Assembly (NCBI RefSeq): GCF_020991085.1
Contig: NZ_CP087719.1
Span: 558,001 to 622,000 of the forward strand
Length of the DNA: 64,000 nt
From: Roseomonas sp. OT10
Lineage (GTDB): Bacteria > Pseudomonadota > Alphaproteobacteria > Acetobacterales > Acetobacteraceae
Reading direction: 5' to 3'
Below the pieces are notes generated by a model. The model did not search any database, was not told where the DNA came from, and was given only the letters and a program-made list of their open reading frames with translations. Shown piece after piece: positions 8,045 to 17,048 of the stretch (within the stretch, counting starts at the first letter, position 1; every line of letters starts with the position of its first letter). The position numbers were made by a program, and so were the translations under genes.

Positions 8045-8958
8045 TGCCCGGCCCCGTCTGGACACCCCCCGGCCAACGCCATGCCGTGCCGCTGGAGACC
8101 CTGGTGCTCACCAACCTGCCGGACGAGGCGGTGCCCGCCTATGAGGCGGCGTTGCAGAGCGTCTGCCGGACGGTGGGCTATTTCCGCGAGCCGCCGGCCG
8201 AGGAGACCTGGCGCATCGAGGCGGTGTGGGACCGCAACGGCGACGAGGCGGCACTGGCCGCCGCCCTGGCGCTGGCCGCCCTGGTCAGCGGCCACGAGGC
8301 CGGGCCGCCGGAGCGCAGCGAGACGGAGGCGGAGGGCTGGCTCGCCCGCACCGTCGAGGCCTTCCCGGAACAGCCGGTCGGCACGCGCTTCCTGATCCGC
8401 CCGACCCATGTGCCGGACCCGCGCCGCTGGGACCGGGTGGTGCTGCGCCTCGATGCCGGGCTGGCCTTCGGCTCGGGCGAGCACGCCTCCACCCAGGGCT
8501 GCCTGACGGCCTTCGAGCGGGTGGCGGCGCGTCGGCCGAGGCGAATCCTCGACCTCGGCACGGGCTCGGGCATCCTGGCCATGGCGGCGGCCAAGATCCT
8601 GCGCCGCCCCGTCCTGGCGACGGATATCGAGCCCTGGTCGGTGCGGGTGGCCGACGAGAACGGGCGGATGAACGGCCTGCGGAACCTGCTGCGGGCGCGG
8701 CTGGCGGATGGCTGGCGCTCGCCCTCGGTGGGGACGGGGACCTACGACCTGGTCTTCGCCAACATCCTGGCGCGGCCACTCTGCGCCATGGCGAAGGACC
8801 TCGCCCTGCATCTCGCCCCGGGCGGCACGGCCATCCTGGCCGGGCTGCTGGGGACCCAGGTGCGGATGGTGCTGGCGGCACACCGGCGACAGGGGATGGT
8901 GCTGGAGCGGCGGCTGGACCTCGGCCCCTGGTCCACCCTGGTGCTGCGGAAGCGCTGA
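8044..8958 (+). CDS. prmA: Ribosomal protein L11 methyltransferase
   Basis: A 304-residue SAM-dependent methyltransferase that modifies lysines and the N-terminus of ribosomal protein L11. The N-terminal half is the substrate-binding domain. The catalytic domain has LAFGSGEHASTQG (about 141-152), SAM motif I DLGTGSGILAM (170-180), LATDIEPWSV for the ribose-binding acid, and FANILARPL near 240, the PrmA version of motif IV. The ATG overlaps the helicase stop as TGATG, so translation is probably coupled. A strong hairpin follows nine bases after the stop. Confidence 0.92.
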   Translation: MPGPVWTPPGQRHAVPLETLVLTNLPDEAVPAYEAALQSVCRTVGYFREPPAEETWRIEAVWDRNGDEAALAAALALAALVSGHEAGPPERSETEAEGWLARTVEAFPEQPVGTRFLIRPTHVPDPRRWDRVVLRLDAGLAFGSGEHASTQGCLTAFERVAARRPRRILDLGTGSGILAMAAAKILRRPVLATDIEPWSVRVADENGRMNGLRNLLRARLADGWRSPSVGTGTYDLVFANILARPLCAMAKDLALHLAPGGTAILAGLLGTQVRMVLAAHRRQGMVLERRLDLGPWSTLVLRKR

Positions 8959-8966
8959 AAACGACA

Positions 8967-8988
8967 GCGGCGCCCCGGAGGGCGCCGC
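8967..8988. terminator. Hairpin between prmA and the DUF1127 gene
   Basis: A perfect 9-bp stem, GCGGCGCCC / GGGCGCCGC, with the tetraloop CGGA. The plus side is preceded by AAAACGACA. Read on the minus strand the stem is therefore followed by TGTCGTTTT, so it fits a terminator for the minus-strand DUF1127 gene and probably serves both converging transcripts. Confidence 0.7.
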
Positions 8989-9050
8989 GATCTAGTCATG
9001 CAAATGACGCATGATTTGGTCGACCACCCGGCGCTGTCGCCGGGAGTCCG

Positions 9051-9407
9051 TCAGGCGGCGAGGCGGCCCTGGGCGCGATCGTTGGTCGCCTTGGGCAGGG
9101 TCATGACCTGCGCCGCGGGGGCAGTGACGGCCGGCTGCGCCGGACGGTCGAAGACATAGGCGATCTCGCCGCGGGTCAGGCCGATATCGGCCAGCTCGCG
9201 GTCGGTCAGCTCGCGCAGCTCGGCCATGGCGCGCTGGCGGCGGGCAAAGTCGCCGATGCGGGCGAAGAAACCACGCACCTTCGCGCCGAAGGCCTGGTCG
9301 CGCATCTTCTGGGCCTGCTGCATCAGGTGCGGCAGGGAGGGCTCGGACTCGTTGGCGACCAGCGGCATCATCAGCGCGGTCTCGACCTTGGTGATCCGGG
9401 TGTTCAT
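9051..9407 (-). CDS. DUF1127 domain small protein
   Basis: A 118-residue protein whose central part, RQRAMAELRELTDRELADIGLTRGEI (split here across helix and turn), is the DUF1127 motif common in alphaproteobacteria. In some alphaproteobacteria short DUF1127 proteins have been linked to RNA turnover, phosphate and carbon responses or stress; a specific role here is not shown. The N-terminal 40 residues and the C-terminal tail (VTAPAAQVMTLPKA) are outside the domain and look flexible. It is transcribed divergently from the aminopeptidase gene across about 180 bp and ends 63 bp before a bidirectional hairpin. Confidence 0.85.
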   Translation of the reverse strand: MNTRITKVETALMMPLVANESEPSLPHLMQQAQKMRDQAFGAKVRGFFARIGDFARRQRAMAELRELTDRELADIGLTRGEIAYVFDRPAQPAVTAPAAQVMTLPKATNDRAQGRLAA

Positions 9408-9589
9408 CGAAGTCTCTCAATCATCGGGCTGCGTCGGCGCCCGGCCCCTTGCCGGCATCGTCTCGACGCGCGTCGTGGCCGGAAGATAGGCTTCGGCCTG
9501 GAAAAGGGTCGTGCCGATCCGGCCCGTTAGACATGCGTTGAGCGCATGAAATGCGGGTGAAACATGTTTTTCAGGAAGGTCGCGCCTTC

Positions 9590-11374
9590 GTGAGCAAAAT
9601 GAATCCGGTGGACGCCCTGCGCGCACGACTCGCTGGCGTCGGCGTGGAAGGCTTCCTGGTTCCTCGGGCGGACGAGTATCTGGGCGAGTATGTTCCCCCG
9701 TCGGCCGAGCGCCTGGCCTGGCTGACCGGCTTCACCGGTAGTGCCGGCCTCGCCATCGTGCTGCCGGAGCGCGCCGCCTTGTTCATCGACGGGCGCTACA
9801 CCACCCAGGCCGAGCAGCAGGCGGACCCGGCCCTGTGGGAACGCCGCCACCTGACCGAGCAGCCGCCGCAGGACTGGCTCAAGGAGCACGCGGCGGGCCG
9901 GCGCGTCGGCTACGACCCGCGGCTGCACTCGCAGTCGGCGATCGACCGGCTGGCGGCCTCCGGCGCCGTGCTGGTGCCGCTGGAGGCCAATCCCCTCGAC
10001 GCCGCCTGGGGCGCCATGCGGCCGGCCCCGCCCACGGCGCCCGCGGTGCCGCACCGGGCGGAGCATGCGGGACAGGACTCCGCGGCGAAGCGCGCCGAGG
10101 CCGCTGCCGCCCTGCGGGAGGCCGGGCAGGATGCGGCCGTGCTGGCCGATGCCCACAGCGTCGCCTGGCTGCTGAACCTGCGCGGCGGCGACCTGGAGAA
10201 CACGCCGCTGGCGCTGTCCGCCGCGCTGCTGCATGCGGATGGGGCGGTGGACCTGTTCATCGACCCGGTGAAGGTGACGCCGGAGCTGCGCGCGCATCTG
10301 GGCAATGCCGTGGCGCTGCAGCCCCTGGAGCGGCTGCCCAGCGCGCTGGATGCGTTGGGGGGCAAGGTGGTCCGGGTGGACCCGGACGTCACCCCCGCCT
10401 GGTACGGGATGCGGCTGCGCGAGGCGGGTGCCACGGTGACCGCCGGCGACGATCCCGTGCGCCTGCCGCGCGCCCGCAAGAACGCCGTGGAGCAGGGCGG
10501 CAGCCGCGCCGCCCATGCGCGCGACGCGTTGGCGCTGGCGCGCTTCCTGGCCTGGCTGGCCGCCGAGGCGCCGGAGGGCGGGCTAACGGAGACCGGCGTG
10601 GCGAAGCGGCTGCTGGCGCTCCGCGCGGAGCTGCCGCTGTTCCGGGGCGAGTCCTTCCCCGCCATCGTCGGCAGCGGACCGAACGGCGCCATCGTGCACT
10701 ACCGCGCCACACCCGCGGGCGACCGGCGCATCGGGGCGGGGGAGTGCGTCCTGATCGACAGCGGGGCGCAGTTCCTCGACGGCACCACGGACGTCACCCG
10801 CACCGTCTGGACCGGACCCGGTCCCGCACCGGCGGAGCTGCGCGAGCGCTACACCCGCGTCCTGCGGGGCCATGTCGCGCTGGCCACGCTGCGCTTTCCC
10901 AAGGGGGTGGCAGGGCCGCACCTGGATGCCATCGCGCGCCGGCCGCTCTGGGATGCCGGGCTGGACTACGACCACGGCACCGGGCACGGCGTCGGCTCCT
11001 TCCTCTCGGTGCATGAGGGGCCGGTGGCTTTCTCCCGCGCCGCGAAGCCCGTGCCGCTGGAGGAGGGGATGGTCCTCTCCGACGAGCCGGGCTTCTACCT
11101 GCCCGGCCATTACGGCATCCGCATCGAGAACCTGCTGCTGGTGCGCGCCGCCGGGCCGGGGCTCTCGGGCCGCCCCTGGCTGAGCTTCGAGACGCTGACC
11201 CTGACGCCCTATGAGCGCCGCCTGATCCAGCCGGCTCTGCTGACGGCGGTGGAGCGCGACTGGGTCGATACCTACCACGCCCGGGTCCTGGAGGAGGTCG
11301 GGCCGCGGCTGGACGCGGCGACGGCCGCATGGCTGGCCGCCGCCTGCGCCCCGCTGGAGGATGATCCGGCCTGA
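9590..11374 (+). CDS. pepP: Xaa-Pro aminopeptidase (M24B)
   Basis: A protein of about 594 residues that removes N-terminal residues before proline. It has two creatinase N-like domains (GFLVPRADEYLGEYVPPSAE and WLLNLRGGDLENTP) and a C-terminal pita-bread catalytic domain. Metal ligands are recognisable: D390 in LIDSGAQ, D401 in TTDVTR, a His in GTGHGVGSFLSVHEG, and Glu in SDEPGFY and RIENL. GTG at 9590 sits ten bases after AGGAAGG; ATG codons at 9551 and 9599 are alternatives. The protein is cytosolic by appearance. Its TGA stop is the first three bases of repeat copy B. Confidence 0.9.
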   Translation: MSKMNPVDALRARLAGVGVEGFLVPRADEYLGEYVPPSAERLAWLTGFTGSAGLAIVLPERAALFIDGRYTTQAEQQADPALWERRHLTEQPPQDWLKEHAAGRRVGYDPRLHSQSAIDRLAASGAVLVPLEANPLDAAWGAMRPAPPTAPAVPHRAEHAGQDSAAKRAEAAAALREAGQDAAVLADAHSVAWLLNLRGGDLENTPLALSAALLHADGAVDLFIDPVKVTPELRAHLGNAVALQPLERLPSALDALGGKVVRVDPDVTPAWYGMRLREAGATVTAGDDPVRLPRARKNAVEQGGSRAAHARDALALARFLAWLAAEAPEGGLTETGVAKRLLALRAELPLFRGESFPAIVGSGPNGAIVHYRATPAGDRRIGAGECVLIDSGAQFLDGTTDVTRTVWTGPGPAPAELRERYTRVLRGHVALATLRFPKGVAGPHLDAIARRPLWDAGLDYDHGTGHGVGSFLSVHEGPVAFSRAAKPVPLEEGMVLSDEPGFYLPGHYGIRIENLLLVRAAGPGLSGRPWLSFETLTLTPYERRLIQPALLTAVERDWVDTYHARVLEEVGPRLDAATAAWLAAACAPLEDDPA

Positions 11375-11800
11375 TCCGGACGGCGGGATGCCCTGACCCG
11401 TCGTGCTGTGGTGTTCCGGCGGTGGACCGGGAGGGGACGCTGTCCCCTCCCAGACCCTCCCCTGCCGGGGCCACAAGCGGGCCCCGGACCCCGCTGGGAG
11501 TTTGGCGCTGTGCGGCTGCCGTCAGCCTGCGGGCTGAACCCTGACGGAGCCTGGACCGGCGGGACTCCATAAGAACTTCGTAGGCGTCAGCGAGGGCTTA
11601 GGCCGTACCCGCCGAGGAGCATGGCTCCTCGGCGCCTCGACCCCGTGTCCGGCTGTCCCGCGGCAGCACTGATCGGGTCCAGGGCCCGCAGGGTCCTGGC
11701 GGAGTGGGGGTATCGGGGGCGAGGCGGAGCCTTGCCCCCGGGCCACGGGCGCCAGTCTGGCAGACGTCAGCGCATCACGCCGCCGCCCCCGCGCGTGATC
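11372..11800 (+). repeat. Dispersed multi-hairpin element, copy B
   Basis: Copy B starts with TGATCCGGACGGCGGGATG, whose TGA is the stop codon of the aminopeptidase gene. It keeps the palindrome (11429-11451), the GC-rich block, the CCGTCAG...CTGACGG dyad (11519-11547), the CGCCGAGGAGC-ATG-GCTCCTCGGCG stem and the GGGGGCGAGGC...GCCTTGCCCCC stem. The right end, CATCACGCCG...GCGTGATC, has a short CG-rich insertion relative to copy D. No gene is visible in the gap between the aminopeptidase and the next minus-strand gene. Confidence 0.85.
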
Positions 11801-11836
11801 CCGGCTGCCTGGGCCGGGGCCCTGCGCGGGCCGGGA

Positions 11837-12547
11837 TCAGGCGGTGAAGGCTTCGCCGATGGCGGGGACGCGCACGCGGCCGGCCTGCTCGCCCATCTCG
11901 CGCAGGAAGGGCTCGGGGGACTGCAGCAGGGGCGGGAAGGTGGCGTAGTGGCAGGGCAGGATCGTCCGCGCCTTCGGCAGGAAGCGGCGGACCGCAAGCG
12001 CGGCGCTGCGCGGCCCCATGGTGAAGCGGTCGCCGATCGGCACCATCACCACCGCCGGGTCGTACAGCTCGGCGATCAGGGCCATGTCGGAGAAGATGTC
12101 CGTGTCGCCCATGTGGTAGACCACCGGCTCCGCCTTGTCCTTGGGCGTGACGACGAGGCCGTTGGGCAGGCCCAGGGTCTGCAGCACGCCGTTGGCGTCC
12201 ATCTCCGAGGAGGAGTGGAAGGCGATGGTGAGGGAGACGCTGAACTCGCCCTGGTCGGTGGTGCCGCCGGTGTTCATCGGGTCGGTCGCGGCCACGCCCT
12301 TGGCGCCCAGGAACTGGCACAGCTCGAAGGTGGCGACCAGCTTCGCGCCGGTGCGCCGGGCGATGGCGACGGTGTCGCCGACATGGTCGCCATGGCCGTG
12401 CGTCAGCAGGATGTGGGTCGCGCCCGCCGTCGCGGCCTCGGCATCGCCCCCGAAGGTGCCGTTGCCCGACAGGAACGGGTCGATCAGCACGACCGACCGC
12501 CCGAACTCCAGCCGGTAGGCCGAATGGCCGAACCAGGTGATACGCAT
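11837..12547 (-). CDS. Metal-dependent hydrolase, UPF0173 (metallo-beta-lactamase fold)
   Basis: A 236-residue cytosolic protein of the UPF0173 family. The fold is shown by [14 protein letters not shown] at the start, the metal motif [34 protein letters not shown] and [15 protein letters not shown]0173 members are close to UlaG-type lactonases, but the substrate is not established. The ATG at 12547 is chosen because GGAGG stands five bases before it; an ATG four codons upstream overlaps that site. The gene is alone, followed by repeat copy B. Confidence 0.88.
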   Translation of the reverse strand: MRITWFGHSAYRLEFGRSVVLIDPFLSGNGTFGGDAEAATAGATHILLTHGHGDHVGDTVAIARRTGAKLVATFELCQFLGAKGVAATDPMNTGGTTDQGEFSVSLTIAFHSSSEMDANGVLQTLGLPNGLVVTPKDKAEPVVYHMGDTDIFSDMALIAELYDPAVVMVPIGDRFTMGPRSAALAVRRFLPKARTILPCHYATFPPLLQSPEPFLREMGEQAGRVRVPAIGEAFTA

Positions 12548-12769
12548 CGTCGCCTCCATCCTTGGTCTTGCGCGGCTGTAGAGCGGATCGCCCCGCAGCG
12601 GAACCGGCCCGATCCCCCCGCGGCGTCGCGGCGCAAGGGTGGAATGTGCCCGTCCCCTGGATGTCCGGCGGTGATCGCCGCCCTGGTCCGGCCGATGCCG
12701 CGCGGCCCGGGTGTCCGGCGCCCGCCGCCCCCGGCGCTGGGCACGGCACGCGGGCGCGTCTGCCGGGTT

Positions 12770-13597
12770 CTAGCGCGGGCCGCCGGCGCCGGAGCCGTCA
12801 TCCTCGGGATCCGGCCAGCCCCGGCGCATCCGGCCGCGGGATAGCTCCGTCACCACGCCGTGAAGGGTGCGAAGCTCCTGCTCGGTGACCTCGCCGCGCT
12901 GGAACCAGTGGCGCAGGTTGCGGACCATGCCGGGCCGCTTGGGCCGGTTGTCCAGGAAGCCCGCGGCATCAAGCTCGCCCACCAGCCGGTCGAGGAAGTT
13001 CTCCAGCTCGCCCTTGGTGGCGACGCGGGTCTCGTTGGTCATGAGGTGGCGTGGCGGGGTGGCATCGGCAGCGGTCCACCATTCATAGGCCAGCACCATG
13101 ACCGCCTGGGCCAGGTTCAGCGACATGTGCGCCGGGTTCAGCGGATAGCGAACCCAGGTGTCGGCATGGGCCATGTCGTCGTTGTCCAGCCCCGCGCGCT
13201 CCGGACCGAACAGCACCGCGGCGCGCAGGCCGCGGCCGTTGATCTCGCGCAGGTCCTCCGCCGCCGCGCGCGCGGTCCGGATGGGGATGACCACGTGGCG
13301 CGGGCGGGGGCAGGTGGCGAAGACCCTCTGGCAGTCGGCCAGCGCCTCGGCCACCGTCGCATGGACCGTCGCCGCGTCGAGAATGCGCCCGGCGCCGCTG
13401 GCCGCGGCCCAGGCCCGCTGCTGCGGCCAACCATCCCGGGGGGCGACCAGCCGCAGGTGGAACAGGCCGCCATTGGCCATGGCTCGCGCGGTGGCACCGA
13501 TGTTGTCGGCCAGCTGCGGGCGCACCAGCACCACGATGGGGCTCTCGCCCGGGGCGGGGTGCAGGTCCGCCCCGCCCTCCTTGTCACGTCCGGTCAT
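12770..13597 (-). CDS. TrmJ-like SPOUT RNA methyltransferase
   Basis: A 275-residue SpoU/TrmH-type methyltransferase most like TrmJ, which 2'-O-methylates position 32 of some tRNAs. Evidence: VVLVRPQLADNIGATARAMAN (motif 1 with the catalytic Arg and N-I-G), AAVLFGPERAGLDNDDMAHAD (motif 2) and YPLNPAHMSLNLAQAVMVLAYE (motif 3 of the trefoil-knot SAM site). The C-terminal extension with helices (ETRVATKGELENFLDRLVG and VRNLRHWFQRGEVTEQELRTLHGVV) matches TrmJ. The ATG at 13597 is used; an ATG nine codons earlier is possible. Confidence 0.88.
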   Translation of the reverse strand: MTGRDKEGGADLHPAPGESPIVVLVRPQLADNIGATARAMANGGLFHLRLVAPRDGWPQQRAWAAASGAGRILDAATVHATVAEALADCQRVFATCPRPRHVVIPIRTARAAAEDLREINGRGLRAAVLFGPERAGLDNDDMAHADTWVRYPLNPAHMSLNLAQAVMVLAYEWWTAADATPPRHLMTNETRVATKGELENFLDRLVGELDAAGFLDNRPKRPGMVRNLRHWFQRGEVTEQELRTLHGVVTELSRGRMRRGWPDPEDDGSGAGGPR

Positions 13598-13636
13598 GCC
13601 GCGCCCCGTGCCCTGCCGGGGCACGGGTGTCCAGCC

Positions 13637-13990
13637 TCAGCGGAGTCGTTGCTGCATCGCGCGCATTTCGGCGATCTCGCGCTCCTGCGCCGCGATGATC
13701 GCCTCCGCCAGCTTCCGGACCTCCGGGTCCCGGCCGTACCGCAGGACGATCCGGGCCATCTCGATGGCACCCTGGTGATGCGGGATCATCCCGTTCAGGA
13801 AGTCCTTGTCGGCATCCCCGGTCAGCGGCTCGGTCATGCCCCGGTGCATCCGCCGCGCCGCCTCCTCATAGGCCCGGCTACTGGGGGAGGAGGCGGAGGC
13901 AGAGGGCGGCGAGCCGTCATGCCCGGCATGCTGCGCCAGGGCGGGGCTGGCCAGCGTCAGGAGGACGGCCAGCGGCAGGTGGCGGATCAT
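13637..13990 (-). CDS. DUF305 secreted protein
   Basis: A 117-residue exported protein. [20 protein letters not shown] is a clear signal peptide. The mature protein contains [20 protein letters not shown], the histidine- and methionine-bearing DUF305 motif, followed by [20 protein letters not shown]305 proteins are ferritin-like helical bundles often found with copper or other metal genes; the function is not settled. The start at 13990 is supported by CGGAGCAAGGA just upstream. It lies between the TrmJ-like gene and a small unknown gene. Confidence 0.88.
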   Translation of the reverse strand: MIRHLPLAVLLTLASPALAQHAGHDGSPPSASASSPSSRAYEEAARRMHRGMTEPLTGDADKDFLNGMIPHHQGAIEMARIVLRYGRDPEVRKLAEAIIAAQEREIAEMRAMQQRLR

Positions 13991-14124
13991 CGGTCCTTGC
14001 TCCGTTCGTGCTCGGCCGGGCATGCCGGCTTCCCACGCTGGAAGGTCAAGCACGACCCGGACACGATCCGGAGCGCCACCCACGGCGGCTGCTATCGGTG
14101 CGGCTACCGTCGAGGTGGCCCCCG

Positions 14125-14331
14125 TCAGGGCGAGCGACGCTCGCCCGCGCCGGGCCGTGCCTCCTGCGGGCGCCGGGCGGCCCCCGCCCCGGCCGCGGCG
14201 GGGATGCCATCCGCGCCCGCCATCGCCGCCGCGTCGCTGGCCGGGTTGCCCACCGGCTCCTCCTCGGCTTCCGCCGAGGTCGGCAGGCTCCGGCTGACAT
14301 CCGTCGGCTTGTTGGTCGGGTCGTCGCTCAT
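14125..14331 (-). CDS. Small hypothetical protein
   Basis: A possible 68-residue protein beginning [17 protein letters not shown] and continuing with an acidic, alanine-rich, low-complexity sequence ([19 protein letters not shown]). AGAGGAG lies about eight bases before the ATG. No domain is recognised and it appears disordered. It sits between the DUF305 and NHL-repeat genes on the same strand. It could be real but is short and compositionally biased. Confidence 0.4.
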   Translation of the reverse strand: MSDDPTNKPTDVSRSLPTSAEAEEEPVGNPASDAAAMAGADGIPAAAGAGAARRPQEARPGAGERRSP

Positions 14332-14407
14332 GCGCTCGCTCCTCTGGGCCGCTGCTGCCAAGCGGAACGGCCGCGGACCCGGCGCGGTTGCCGGGCGGAC
14401 GGCGCCG

Positions 14408-15262
14408 TCAGCCCTCCACCGGCACGAGGCGGGTCAGGCGGCTGGGGTTTCCCTCCGCCAGGTAAAAGACCCCCGCCGGCGTCCGCCACATGCCGTGCGC
14501 CCCGTTCAGCACCGGCCGGGCGCGCCCGAGCAGCCGTCCCGCCGCGTCGTACATCGACAGGCGCGGCACCTGGTCGGTCACGTAGAGGTTCCCCGCCGCA
14601 TCGCCCACCACGTCCATGGCGCGCGGGATGCTGCCGAAGGCGCGCAGGAAGCGACCCTCGGCGGTGAAGAGCTGCAGCCGGTCGTTCTCCCGGTCGGTCA
14701 CCGCCACGGTGCCGTCGGGCAGCACCCAGATGCCGTGCGGCGTGGTGAACTGCCCCTCGCCGGAGCCGGGCTCGCCCCATGCGCCCAGCGGCGTGCCGTC
14801 GGCGGCGAAGCGGTGGATGCGCGTCGCCGCATAGCCGTCCGCGACGTAGAGGCTGCCATCCGGGCCGAACGCGACGTCGCTGGGCGCGTTGAACGGCTCC
14901 TCCGGCCGGTGGCGCGTGCCGATCCCGCCGAGACGGCGGCCGTCTCGGTCGAAGATGATGATCTCGTGCGCGTCCCGATCCACCACGAAGACGCGCCCGT
15001 CGGGGGAGACGGTGAGCATGTGCCCGTCCGCCACCTCCTCCGCCCCCCAGGCGGAGAGCAGGTCGCCCTCCGGCGACAGCACCGCGACCGCCGGGGCCGC
15101 GGCATCGACATAGGGATCGGTGCGCAGCAGGACGAAGACGCGGCCCGCCGCATCCGCCGCCACGTCCGTCACGCGGCCCGCCCTCTCGGGCAGCCGCCCC
15201 CAGGGCCGCTCGACGCGGTAGAGGACGGGACCGAGGCGGACGAACAGATCGTGCCGGGCCAT
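14408..15262 (-). CDS. NHL-repeat beta-propeller protein
   Basis: A 284-residue protein made of repeated propeller blades: VTDVAADAAGRVFVLLR, LTVSPDGRVFVVDRDAHEI, PSDVAFGPDGSLYVADGYA, PHGIWVLPDGTVAVTDREN, MDVVGDAAGNLYVTDQ and AHGMWRTPAGVFYLAEG. Each has the NHL pattern of P-x-G-(I/V)-x(2-4)-D-G-x-(L/V)-(Y/F)-V-x-D. A six-bladed propeller is likely. No signal peptide is seen. Some relatives are lactonases or peptidylamidoglycolate lyase-like, but no catalytic assignment is possible here. The ATG at 15262 follows AGGAG at eight bases. It is divergent from the hydantoinase gene, so a shared substrate is possible but unproven. Confidence 0.8.
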   Translation of the reverse strand: MARHDLFVRLGPVLYRVERPWGRLPERAGRVTDVAADAAGRVFVLLRTDPYVDAAAPAVAVLSPEGDLLSAWGAEEVADGHMLTVSPDGRVFVVDRDAHEIIIFDRDGRRLGGIGTRHRPEEPFNAPSDVAFGPDGSLYVADGYAATRIHRFAADGTPLGAWGEPGSGEGQFTTPHGIWVLPDGTVAVTDRENDRLQLFTAEGRFLRAFGSIPRAMDVVGDAAGNLYVTDQVPRLSMYDAAGRLLGRARPVLNGAHGMWRTPAGVFYLAEGNPSRLTRLVPVEG

Positions 15263-15408
15263 GGGGATGCTCCTGTGGGTGCGCTCGGCGCCGCGCAGCA
15301 AGCCTGGTGCCACGCGGCATGCGGCTTGCTGCGCGGGGCGCGACCGCATCTGCGGCGCCTCGCGGCTCCGGGCCGCGATGGTCTCATCACATCGGGAGGT
15401 GGTGGCGC

Positions 15409-16863
15409 ATGGCATCCTTCGATTGCGTGATCCGGAACGGAACCGTCGTGACCGCAAGCGACGTCACTGCCTGCGACGTGGGCATCGCGGACGGCGTCGT
15501 GGCCGCCCTTGGCCGCAACCTCGGGCCCGGCCTGCGCGAGATCGACGCGGCGGGGCGCCTCGTCCTGCCTGGCGGCGTCGACACCCACGCGCATATCGAG
15601 GAGCCGCCGAAGGCCCCGCTGCGCAACGCCGACAGCTTCGACACGGCCTCCGCCTCGGCGGCCGCAGGCGGCACCACCACGGTGATCTGCTTCGCGCGGC
15701 AGCCGCGCGGCGGCACGCTGACGGACAAGGTCGCCGCCTACCACGAGCTGGCGAAGGCCTCGCGCATCGACTACGCCTTCCACCTCATCCTGACCGACCC
15801 GACGGCGGATCTGCTGGAACGGGAGCTGCCGCCGCTGGTCGAGGCGGGGCACCGCTCGCTCAAGATCTTCCTGACCTACGAAGGGGCGCGGGTCACGGAC
15901 AGCGAGGCGCTGCGGATCCTCGCCGCCGCACGCCGCCTGGGCGCCATCGTCTGCGTGCATGCCGAGCATCACGAGATGATCGAGTTCTATCGCGACGCCC
16001 TGCTCGCCGCCGGCCTCACCGCGCCGAAATACCACGGCTGGGTGAAGCCGATGGTGGTGGAGCGCGAGTGCACCCACCGCATCATCGCCATGGCCGAGGC
16101 GCTCGACGTGCCGATCCAGGTCTTCCACGTCTCCGGCGCGGAATCGGCGGAGGAGGTGGCGCGCGGCCAGGCGCGCGGTTTGAAGGTCTGGGCCGAGACC
16201 TGCCCGCAGTACCTGACCCTGACCGCCGAGGACATGGACCGCCCCTGCTTCGAGGGCGCGAAGTACATCTTCAGCCCCGCGGCCCGCAGCAAGGCGGACC
16301 ACGCGGCGCTCTGGGCCGCGATCCGCGCCGGGGTGATCGGCAACGTCTCCTCCGATCACGCGCCGAGCCGCTGGGAAGGGCCGGACGGCAAGAAGGCCTT
16401 CGGCGAGGACGCCCCCTTCACCAAGGTGCCCAACGGCCTGCCCGGCATCGCCACCCGCCTGCCCGTGCTGTTCTCGGAAGGGGTGGCGAAGGGCCGCATC
16501 GACCTGCCGACCTTCGTCGCCATCACCGCCACCAACCCGGCCAAGCTCTTCGGCCTGCATCCGCGCAAGGGCACCATCGCCGTGGGGTCCGACGCGGACC
16601 TCGCGATCTGGGATCCGGCGAAGGAAGTCACCATCACGAACAGCCTGCTGCACCATGGCAGCGACTACACGCCCTATGAAGGCATGCGCGTGACCGGCTG
16701 GCCGGTGACCACGCTGGTGCGCGGCACCGTCGTCTGCGACCAGGGCGAGATCGTCACCGGCCCCGGCGGCGGGCGGTTCCTCGCGCGTGACGCCTATCCG
16801 CTGATCGCGCCGCGCGGGGTGTTCCCGGGGCCGTTCAACCCGGTCGACGGCGTGCCGGCGTAA
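15409..16863 (+). CDS. Hydantoinase/dihydropyrimidinase-type amidohydrolase
   Basis: A 484-residue cyclic-amide hydrolase. VDTHAHIEEP supplies the first metal histidines, SLKIFLTYEG the lysine expected to be carboxylated as bridging ligand, VHAEHHEM and VFHVSGAESAEE further histidines, and VSSDHAPSRW the catalytic Asp region. ITATNPAKLFGLHPRKGTI is the usual C-terminal signature. The HAHIEEP form differs from the DxHTHxExP of typical dihydropyrimidinases, so the substrate may be another cyclic ureide. GGAGG lies nine bases before ATG 15409. It is monocistronic, followed by a strong hairpin. Confidence 0.85.
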   Translation: MASFDCVIRNGTVVTASDVTACDVGIADGVVAALGRNLGPGLREIDAAGRLVLPGGVDTHAHIEEPPKAPLRNADSFDTASASAAAGGTTTVICFARQPRGGTLTDKVAAYHELAKASRIDYAFHLILTDPTADLLERELPPLVEAGHRSLKIFLTYEGARVTDSEALRILAAARRLGAIVCVHAEHHEMIEFYRDALLAAGLTAPKYHGWVKPMVVERECTHRIIAMAEALDVPIQVFHVSGAESAEEVARGQARGLKVWAETCPQYLTLTAEDMDRPCFEGAKYIFSPAARSKADHAALWAAIRAGVIGNVSSDHAPSRWEGPDGKKAFGEDAPFTKVPNGLPGIATRLPVLFSEGVAKGRIDLPTFVAITATNPAKLFGLHPRKGTIAVGSDADLAIWDPAKEVTITNSLLHHGSDYTPYEGMRVTGWPVTTLVRGTVVCDQGEIVTGPGGGRFLARDAYPLIAPRGVFPGPFNPVDGVPA

Positions 16864-16899
16864 GGGCGCCGCCCCCGGGCGGCGGGCCGGCATCGCCTC

Positions 16900-16926
16900 C
16901 CGGCCCCAGCATCGGACTGGGGCCGG
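16900..16926 (+). terminator. Hairpin after the hydantoinase gene
   Basis: A 10-bp perfect stem, CCGGCCCCAG / CTGGGGCCGG, with loop CATCGGA, 37 bp after the stop codon and followed by AATTCGATC. There is no T-run, so it is a candidate rather than a certain intrinsic terminator. A second short stem (CGCCGCCC/GGGCGGCG) lies directly before it. Confidence 0.5.
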
Positions 16927-17048
16927 AATTCGATCGGGCCATTGATCTGGCGGGTTGATTCGGATCCCGTGCTGCCGGCCTGCGGCACGGAACCGTGGCT
17001 GGACGCGCCTCCCGCATCCGCCGATGTTCCACGAAAGGATGAGGCTTC

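Noticed and set aside
11621-11760. Similar peptides (MAPRRLDPV..., GSRARRVLAEWGY) open in several repeat copies
   Set aside because: They arise because the repeat DNA is conserved. The frames have different lengths and ends between copies, and the ATG lies in a hairpin loop that is CAA in copy A, so coding is not supported.
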